Shown: in pieces, positions 58,726 to 64,000 of the stretch
How the letters are laid out: each line of letters opens with the position of its first letter
Numbering within the stretch: the stretch's first letter is position 1
Source: Achromobacter aloeverae
GTDB lineage: Bacteria > Pseudomonadota > Gammaproteobacteria > Burkholderiales > Burkholderiaceae_B
Direction: 5' to 3'
DNA length: 64,000 nt
Assembly (NCBI RefSeq): GCF_004121055.1
Contig: NZ_PYAL01000006.1
Span: forward strand, 62,001-126,000
Notes under the pieces: generated by a model
Told to the model about the DNA's origin: nothing
The model's input: only the letters and a program-made list of their open reading frames with translations
Database searches by the model: none
Position numbers and translations under genes: made by a program

Positions 58726-60006
58726 GTGAACCAGACGCGAACGTCGCCCATGGCCGGGCAAGGCGCGGCCCGTCCGTTGGAAGGGGAGGGTACGGACTTG
58801 CCGCTGGAGGGCATCCGGGTCCTGGACCTGTCGCGGGTGTTTGCCGGACCCTTGTGCGGCCAGGTGCTGGCGGACTTCGGCGCCGAGGTGGTCAAGGTCG
58901 AGCACCCCGCCCGCGGCGACGACACGCGCGATTGGGGGATGCGCATAGGGAAGACGGAATCGACCTATTACTCAGCCATGAATCGCAACAAGCAGTCCGT
59001 CACCCTGGATCTGCAAAGCGAGGAAGGGATACGCATCGTCCACGAACTGCTGCCGCGCTTCGACGTGGTGCTCCACAACTTCAAGCATGGCGGCGCGGAG
59101 AAGCTGGGGCTGGGCTATGAACGGCTCAAGGCCATCAAGCCCGACCTGGTCTATTGCGCGATCGCGGGCTACGGCAGCGACTCGCCCGAAGCGGGGCGGC
59201 CCGGCTACGACCTGGTGATCCAGGGGGAGAGCGGTCTCATGGCCATCAATGGCGAGGCCGCCCAGCCGCCGCTGAAGTTCGGTGTGGCCGTGGTGGACAT
59301 GATGACGGGCATGTGCGCCGCGCAGGCCGTGCTGGCCGCGCTGCTGCGGCGCGGGCGCACGGGCCGCGGCGGGCACATCGAGATGTCGCTGTACGACTGC
59401 GGCGTCCTCACCACCAGCTATTACGGCCTGGACGCGATGCAGCTGGGGCGCGATCCCCAGCGCTATGGCAACGCCCATCCCTCCATCGTGCCCTATGGCA
59501 TGTTCGAGGCCGCCGATGGGCCGCTGATCATCACGGTCGGCAACAACGTGCAATTCGAAAAGTTCTGCCGCCAGGTGGTGATGCGACCGGACCTCGCCGA
59601 CGATCCGCGCTTCGCCACCAACGTCGAGCGCAGCAGGCACCGCCAGGTGCTGCAACCCATGCTTATCGAGGCTATCCGCGCCTTCCCGCGCGAGGTGCTG
59701 CTGGCGCGCCTGGCCGCCTGCGGCATTCCGTGCGGCAGGGTGGCGGGACTGCACGAGGCCTTGACCGGCGAACGCACACGGCAGGCGGGCATGCTGCGCG
59801 AGATGCCGCATCCCGTGGCGGGCAGTACCTACACCTTCGCGCCGCCCTACCGGTTCGACGGCCAGCGCCTGCCCATACGCAACGCGCCGCCCGTCCTGGG
59901 GCAGGACACCCGCGCCGTGTTGCAACGCCTCTTGAGCCTGCCGGACGAGGAGCTCGCCGCCCTGCGCGATCGCGGCGTGCTGACCTTGCCTGGCGAGCCG
60001 GCCTGA
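58726..60006 (+). CDS. Class III CoA-transferase (CaiB/BaiF family)
   Basis: A 426-residue CoA-transferase. LEGIRVLDLSRVFAGPLCGQVLADFGAEVVKVEHP is the standard N-terminal fold (split here across residues 27-61), and the catalytic Asp lies in GRPGYDLVIQGESGLM. Start: GTG at 58726, eight bases after AAGGAGG; the ATG eight codons later lacks a ribosome site. The upstream frame overlaps the dehydrogenase gene out of register. It activates a free acid to its CoA thioester using another acyl-CoA as donor, feeding the two dehydrogenases. Confidence 0.93.
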   Translation: MNQTRTSPMAGQGAARPLEGEGTDLPLEGIRVLDLSRVFAGPLCGQVLADFGAEVVKVEHPARGDDTRDWGMRIGKTESTYYSAMNRNKQSVTLDLQSEEGIRIVHELLPRFDVVLHNFKHGGAEKLGLGYERLKAIKPDLVYCAIAGYGSDSPEAGRPGYDLVIQGESGLMAINGEAAQPPLKFGVAVVDMMTGMCAAQAVLAALLRRGRTGRGGHIEMSLYDCGVLTTSYYGLDAMQLGRDPQRYGNAHPSIVPYGMFEAADGPLIITVGNNVQFEKFCRQVVMRPDLADDPRFATNVERSRHRQVLQPMLIEAIRAFPREVLLARLAACGIPCGRVAGLHEALTGERTRQAGMLREMPHPVAGSTYTFAPPYRFDGQRLPIRNAPPVLGQDTRAVLQRLLSLPDEELAALRDRGVLTLPGEPA

Positions 60007-60089
60007 GTTTTCAAGCAGCAAACCACGACGCGCCACCCGGCGCCGTGAGACTAAAACAGCCGGACCCATCCGGCAGCATTGGAGACGAT

Positions 60090-61088
60090 ATGAACCAACC
60101 CACGCATCCGCGGCGCGCCCGCCTGAAAGCCCGCCTGTTCTCCCTGGCGCTGGCCGCCACGGCCTGCCTCGGTGGCCAGGCACGAGCCGAGGCGCCCTGG
60201 CCCAACCGGCCCATCCATGTCGTGGTGGGCTATACGCCCGGGGGCGCGACCGACATCGTGACGCGCATCATCATGGAGAAACTCGGGGAGCGCCTGAAGC
60301 AGACCATCATCGTCGAGAACAAGCCGGGGGCCAACAGCCAGCTGGGCGCCGCCTACGCCGCCAAGGCCGAGCCGGACGGCTATACCTTCCTCAGCATCCT
60401 GCCCGCCTACGTCATCAACAGCCACCTCTACAAGGTGTCCTACGATCCGGCGAACCTGGTCCCCGTGGTGCACATGGCCGACCTGCCGCTGTTCCTGTTC
60501 GTCAGCAATTCCGTCCCGGCCAACAATATGAAGGAACTGGTGGAATACGGACGTGCCCATCCGGACAAGCTCACCTACGCCTCCAGCGGCACGGGATCCA
60601 GCGCGCATATGGTGGGCGCCGATTTCGCGCTGCGCGCCAAGATGTCCATGACCCACGTACCCTACAAGGGCAGCGCCCCCATCCTCACCGATTTGCTGGG
60701 CGGCCAGGTCTCCATGGTGTTCGATCCCATCCTGGTGCCCATGCAGTACGTCAAGCAAGGCAAGCTCAAGGCGCTGGCGTTGAGCCACACGGCCCGCTGG
60801 CCCACCGAGCCTGGCATCCCGACCATGGAGGAGGCCGGCTTCCCCGGCTTCACCACCGAGTCGTGGGTCGGCCTGCTCGCGCCCAAGGGCACGCCTCAGC
60901 CCGTCATCGACCGCATGGCCAACGAGATTACCGCCATCACCAAGAATGACCCCGACGTGCGCCGCAAGCTGATGGAGCAGGGCCTGATGCCGGCGGGCGG
61001 CACGCCGGCGGCGTTCGGCGAGCTGATGCGCAAGGACTCGGCGCACTATGCGGACATCATCAAGGAAGCGCGCATCACCGCGCAGTGA
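60090..61088 (+). CDS. Bug-family (TTT) substrate-binding protein
   Basis: A 332-residue periplasmic binding protein; start at ATG after GGAG. Signal peptide with basic n-region HPRRARLKAR and core LFSLALAATACLGGQARA, cleavage before EAPWPNRP. Ligand-loop motifs VGYTPGGATDIVTR and VPYKGSAPI. Last gene of the acyl-CoA operon, hence the likely receptor for the carboxylic acid that the CoA-transferase activates. The 248 bases after it (to 61336) contain no recognisable element. Confidence 0.93.
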   Translation: MNQPTHPRRARLKARLFSLALAATACLGGQARAEAPWPNRPIHVVVGYTPGGATDIVTRIIMEKLGERLKQTIIVENKPGANSQLGAAYAAKAEPDGYTFLSILPAYVINSHLYKVSYDPANLVPVVHMADLPLFLFVSNSVPANNMKELVEYGRAHPDKLTYASSGTGSSAHMVGADFALRAKMSMTHVPYKGSAPILTDLLGGQVSMVFDPILVPMQYVKQGKLKALALSHTARWPTEPGIPTMEEAGFPGFTTESWVGLLAPKGTPQPVIDRMANEITAITKNDPDVRRKLMEQGLMPAGGTPAAFGELMRKDSAHYADIIKEARITAQ

Positions 61089-61336
61089 GGGGACGCAGTG
61101 AGCGGGTGCAGTTAGGAGGAGTGAGGTGGCAGTGCGGAAGCGCGATGCGCGAGCGCGGCGACCACCGGCGCCGGCTCGTATCCGGCTGCGCCCCGCAGCC
61201 ATTCCATCGCGCCGCGGCAGCCGTCCCATTGTGCCGCCGTGGTTGCAATCGCGCGTCGGGCGGGGCGCCGTCCCTATGCTAGATTGGCGCCAACGCCGCC
61301 CCCACGGATGACGCGGCGCTTGCTCGCGGAGATCGG

Positions 61337-62572
61337 ATGGACCCCAGCATCGAAGCCGCCGCCCGCGCCCTGGCCGCGGGCGATCCCTTGAGCGCGCTGA
61401 ACCGCGTCGCCTTGCGCGACGATGCCGCCGCCCTGGCGCTGCGCGGCATCGCCATGGCCCAGATCGGCGACATGGCGCGGGCGCGCGGGCTGGTGCGCCG
61501 TGCCGCGCGGGCCTTCGGGGCCCAGGCGGCCGTCGCGCGGGCGCGCTGCCGCCTGGTCGAGGCGGAAATCGCGCTGGCCACGCGCAAGCTGGCCGGATTG
61601 GAGCAGGCACTCGATGACGCGCAAGCGGTCTTCGACTCCCACGGCGATGGCGTCAATGCCCTGTATGCGCGCTTGCTGCAGGCACGCCGCCGCTTGTTGA
61701 CCGGCGACGTCGAACAGGCGCGGGCCGCCTTGGTGGCAATCGATGCCGCTGTCGCGCCGCCGGCGATGCGGGCCCTCCATGCCCTGCTGCTGGCCGGTAT
61801 CGCGCTGCGCCAGATGCAGGCGCGGTCGGCGCGGCTGGCCCTGGACCGCGCGGCACGCGCCGCGCACGGTTCCGGCGTCGCCGCCTTGATTGCCGAGGTG
61901 GAGGGCATGCGCCGGGCGCTCGCCGCGCCGACCGCTTGCCTGCATGTCGATGGCGCCGTCCGTCTGCTGCGGCTGGATGACGTGGAGGCCTTGTTGAACA
62001 CCTCCACGCTGGTGATCGACGGCTGCCGCCATGCCGTGCAATCCGGCGCCACCACGATATCGCTGGCGCGGCGACCCTTGCTGTTCCGCCTGGCTCGCGC
62101 GCTGGGCGAGGCGTGGCCGGGCGATGTGCCGCGCGCCGCGTTGGTGCAGCGGATCTTCCGTGGCAAGGCCGCGGACGAGTCCTATCGGGCCCGCTTGCGG
62201 GTGGAAATCGGCAGGTTGCGCGCGGCGTTGCGGCCGGTCGCCGGCATCCGCGCGACCGCGGCGGGCTATGCCTTGGCGCCGGGCGTCGATATCCCCGCGC
62301 CGGCATTGGCCGTCGCTGTGCTGACGCCGCCCGTCGACCTGCCCAACGCCGACCTGCTGGCCCTGTTGGCGGACGGCGAGGCGTGGTCCAGCTCCGCGTT
62401 GGCCCTGGCCCTGGGCGTCAGCCAGCGCACCCTGCAACGGGCGTTGGACAGCCTGGCGGGGCAGGGACGGGTGCGCGCCCTGGGACGAGGCCGCGCCAGG
62501 CGCTGGACGGTGCCGCAGGGCGCCGATATCACGACAAATTTTTTACTCACGGACGCGCCGGCCGCCGCGTAG
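61337..62572 (+). CDS. Regulator-like protein with helical repeats and two winged-helix domains
   Basis: A 411-residue cytoplasmic protein. Residues 1-195 are Ala/Arg-rich helices with TPR-like spacing. Residues 241-314 (RPLLFRLARALGEAWPG, RLRVEIGRLRAALRP, ATAAGYAL) match the OmpR/SARP-type winged helix, including the final GYAL hairpin. Residues 337-392 (SSALALALGVSQRTLQRALDSL) form a second helix-turn-helix of the MarR/GntR kind. Two different DNA-binding domains at the C-terminus with a helical sensor in front is an uncommon order. It ends 29 bases before the beta-propeller gene. Target unknown. Confidence 0.75.
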   Translation: MDPSIEAAARALAAGDPLSALNRVALRDDAAALALRGIAMAQIGDMARARGLVRRAARAFGAQAAVARARCRLVEAEIALATRKLAGLEQALDDAQAVFDSHGDGVNALYARLLQARRRLLTGDVEQARAALVAIDAAVAPPAMRALHALLLAGIALRQMQARSARLALDRAARAAHGSGVAALIAEVEGMRRALAAPTACLHVDGAVRLLRLDDVEALLNTSTLVIDGCRHAVQSGATTISLARRPLLFRLARALGEAWPGDVPRAALVQRIFRGKAADESYRARLRVEIGRLRAALRPVAGIRATAAGYALAPGVDIPAPALAVAVLTPPVDLPNADLLALLADGEAWSSSALALALGVSQRTLQRALDSLAGQGRVRALGRGRARRWTVPQGADITTNFLLTDAPAAA

Positions 62573-62601
62573 CATGACCTCAAACCAACCAAGGAGCGAG
62601 C

Positions 62602-63234
62602 ATGAAACGATCCAACGCTGAAATTGTCCGTGAGTACGGCCCCATGCCTGGCGTGTCCGCCGTACATGGCCTGACCTATGACGGCCATCACGTCTGGTTC
62701 GCCTCGGGCGAACACCTGCACGCCCTCGATCCGTCCAGTGGGAATACCGTGCGCAAGCTGGACATCCCGGCCGCCGCGGGCACGGCGTTCGACGGTCGGT
62801 GTCTCTATCAAATCGCCGGCGAACACATCCGCAAGGTCGATCCGGAATCCGGCAAGGTCCTGGCCACGATCCCCACGCCCGGTGGCGCCGCCTCGGGCCT
62901 GGCCTGGGCGGATGGCATGTTGTGGGTGGGCCAGTACCAGAAACGCCAGATCCTCCAGGTGGATCCCGCCGACGGCAAGGTCCTGCGCACGCTCGGGTGC
63001 GATCGCCATGTGACCGGCGTCAGCTGGGTCGGCGGCCAGCTGTGGCACGGCACCTGGGAGGACAACCATAGCGAATTGCGCCGCGTCGACCCCGAGACGG
63101 GCGAGGTGCGGGAGAGCCTGGACATGCCCGAAGGCGTTGGCGTATCCGGGCTCGAATCCGATGGCGCGGGATTGTTCTATTGCGGCGGCGGCGATAGCGG
63201 CAAGATCCGCGTGGTGCGGCGGCCGGCGTCGTAG
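62602..63234 (+). CDS. YncE-like/glutamine-cyclotransferase-like beta-propeller protein
   Basis: A 210-residue protein made of four to five short beta-blade repeats of about 42 residues, each with a G-L-x-W/D-G motif and a D-P-x-(S/D)-G-K turn (ALDPSSGNTVRKL, KVDPESGKVLATI, QVDPADGKVLRTL, RVDPETGEVRESL). This is the pattern of YVTN/YncE and glutamine cyclotransferase propellers, but too short for a full seven-blade ring, so it may dimerise. No signal peptide. AAGGAG before the ATG. Function unknown. Confidence 0.8.
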   Translation: MKRSNAEIVREYGPMPGVSAVHGLTYDGHHVWFASGEHLHALDPSSGNTVRKLDIPAAAGTAFDGRCLYQIAGEHIRKVDPESGKVLATIPTPGGAASGLAWADGMLWVGQYQKRQILQVDPADGKVLRTLGCDRHVTGVSWVGGQLWHGTWEDNHSELRRVDPETGEVRESLDMPEGVGVSGLESDGAGLFYCGGGDSGKIRVVRRPAS

Positions 63235-63259
63235 GCGGGACCGGGTCGTCGACGCGAGG

Positions 63260-64000
63260 TCAGGTCGTCGCGATCAGCAGTTCCTCGGCGTTCTCGGGCG
63301 GCCGCAAGCCATCGCTGCGGCCTGAGAAATAGCGGCGGCCCAGTTCGGCCGCCGTGACATGCCGGACTGCGGCGAATCCCGCGTCGCGCGCCAGCGCCTG
63401 TATTTCCTCGGGCAGGAAAAAGCTGATGAACGGCGTGCCGCTGGCGCGGGCGCCTTGCTCGGCCAGTTCCAGTCCGGGCCTTACCGCCGGATCGGCCATG
63501 TGCAAGGGCAGCAGGAAAGTCATGGCGAAGGTCGATCCCGGCGCGAAGGCCGCCACCTGGCGCAAGGTGGCCAGGTTCGCCTCCTTGCTCAGGTACATAC
63601 TGACGCCCGTGGAGACCACCACGGCGGGCCGCCCCATATCGAAACCGGCTTGAGCCAGCTTGTCCCGCCAGTCGTCGCCGGCCTCGAAGTCGACCGGGAC
63701 GAAACGGGGCTGGCTGGATGGCCCGTAATCCAGTTCGGTCAGGCGCCGACGCTTCCATGCCTGCGGCCCGGGCCGGTCGATCTCGTAGACCGTCACGCGC
63801 CGCACGTGGTCATCGGCTTGCGGCCGGCGTTGCGCGTAGCTATCCAGCCCGGCGCCCAGGATCACGTATTGATCGACGCCCAGGGCCGCCCGCTCCGCGA
63901 CCAGGTCCTCGATGTAGCGCGCCCGGGCGACGATGGACGCGCGGAATGGGCGCGTGAAGCCGGGGTGCATGTCGCCACGCTCGCGCCAGTTGGGATCGGG
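63260..64000 (-). CDS. SAM-dependent carboxyl-methyltransferase-like protein (5' end outside window)
   Basis: At least 246 residues; the frame is still open at the right edge, and the last visible codons (PDPNWRERGDMHPGF) are the usual mid-N-terminal RERG-x-FPGF part of the family, so the true start lies outside. The leucine carboxyl methyltransferase/TIGR00027 family motifs are VDQYVILGAGLDSYAQRRP (SAM loop), VTVYEIDRPGPQAWKRRRL and STGVSMYLS. Members methylate polyketide or small-acid carboxyl groups. Convergent with the propeller gene. Confidence 0.88.
   Translation of the reverse strand, partial: PDPNWRERGDMHPGFTRPFRASIVARARYIEDLVAERAALGVDQYVILGAGLDSYAQRRPQADDHVRRVTVYEIDRPGPQAWKRRRLTELDYGPSSQPRFVPVDFEAGDDWRDKLAQAGFDMGRPAVVVSTGVSMYLSKEANLATLRQVAAFAPGSTFAMTFLLPLHMADPAVRPGLELAEQGARASGTPFISFFLPEEIQALARDAGFAAVRHVTAAELGRRYFSGRSDGLRPPENAEELLIATT

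Noticed and set aside
1-64000. CRISPR arrays, insertion sequences, integrases, prophage genes and rRNA
   Set aside because: I looked for regularly spaced repeats, transposase or recombinase motifs and rRNA signatures and saw none; the only tRNA is the Gly gene at 18.4 kb.

Overview
The window looks like chromosomal DNA of a high-GC betaproteobacterium of the Alcaligenaceae, most likely a non-classical Bordetella or an Achromobacter. This is inferred from seven Bug-type (tripartite tricarboxylate transporter, TTT) binding proteins, seven LysR-type regulators and the general codon bias; no species marker such as rRNA is present. There is one RNA gene, a tRNA-Gly(GCC) at 18.4 kb. I found no insertion sequence, integrase, CRISPR array or phage structural gene.

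Layout. 0.45-3.5 kb: four plus-strand genes of visibly lower GC than the rest (YaaC-like, nucleoside deoxyribosyltransferase-like, DUF5343-like, DUF4145-like); a probable horizontally acquired, defence-island-like block. 3.7-15.1 kb: ordinary accessory metabolism arranged as small regulator/enzyme modules: a GNAT acetyltransferase with a small membrane protein, a Bug protein with an alpha/beta hydrolase, a LysR / MFS exporter / SDR module, a MocR regulator, and a LysR / quinone-oxidoreductase-like pair. 15.6-18.3 kb: a 904-residue orphan protein with no signal peptide, next to the 3' end of the tRNA-Gly gene. 18.7-19.7 kb: a separately transcribed Bug protein.

20-45.7 kb is the core of the window: two long minus-strand transcription units. 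The distal unit (35.9 to 20.0 kb) encodes an Old-Yellow-Enzyme-type flavoenzyme fused in frame to a Bug protein, four divergent MmgE/PrpD proteins, two further Bug proteins, a metallo-beta-lactamase-fold lactonase and a fused hydantoinase/oxoprolinase A+B. The proximal unit (45.7 to 36.1 kb) encodes a second lactonase, a Bug protein, an epimerase/dehydratase, an SDR, two tandem LivK-like binding proteins and LivHMGF. The proximal unit is divergent from a LysR gene. The roughly 80-bp regulator/operon intergenic segment there is duplicated in front of the distal unit, where no regulator gene is present, so I infer that one LysR protein controls both units as a single uptake and degradation regulon. 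The substrate cannot be read from the sequence.

46.8-53.5 kb: a fused tandem ABC exporter divergent from a LysR gene, then a second LysR divergent from an NADP-dependent MDR oxidoreductase, each with a clear inverted repeat between the genes. 53.5-53.9 kb is a scrap zone holding the 5' end of an NmrA-like gene, a LysR start and an SDR tail. 54.0-55.2 kb: an HPP membrane protein with CBS domains. 55.2-61.1 kb: a LysR-controlled acyl-CoA module (two acyl-CoA dehydrogenases, a class III CoA-transferase and a Bug protein). 61.3-64 kb: an unusual two-winged-helix regulator, a beta-propeller protein and the 3' part of a carboxyl methyltransferase-like gene that runs off the window.
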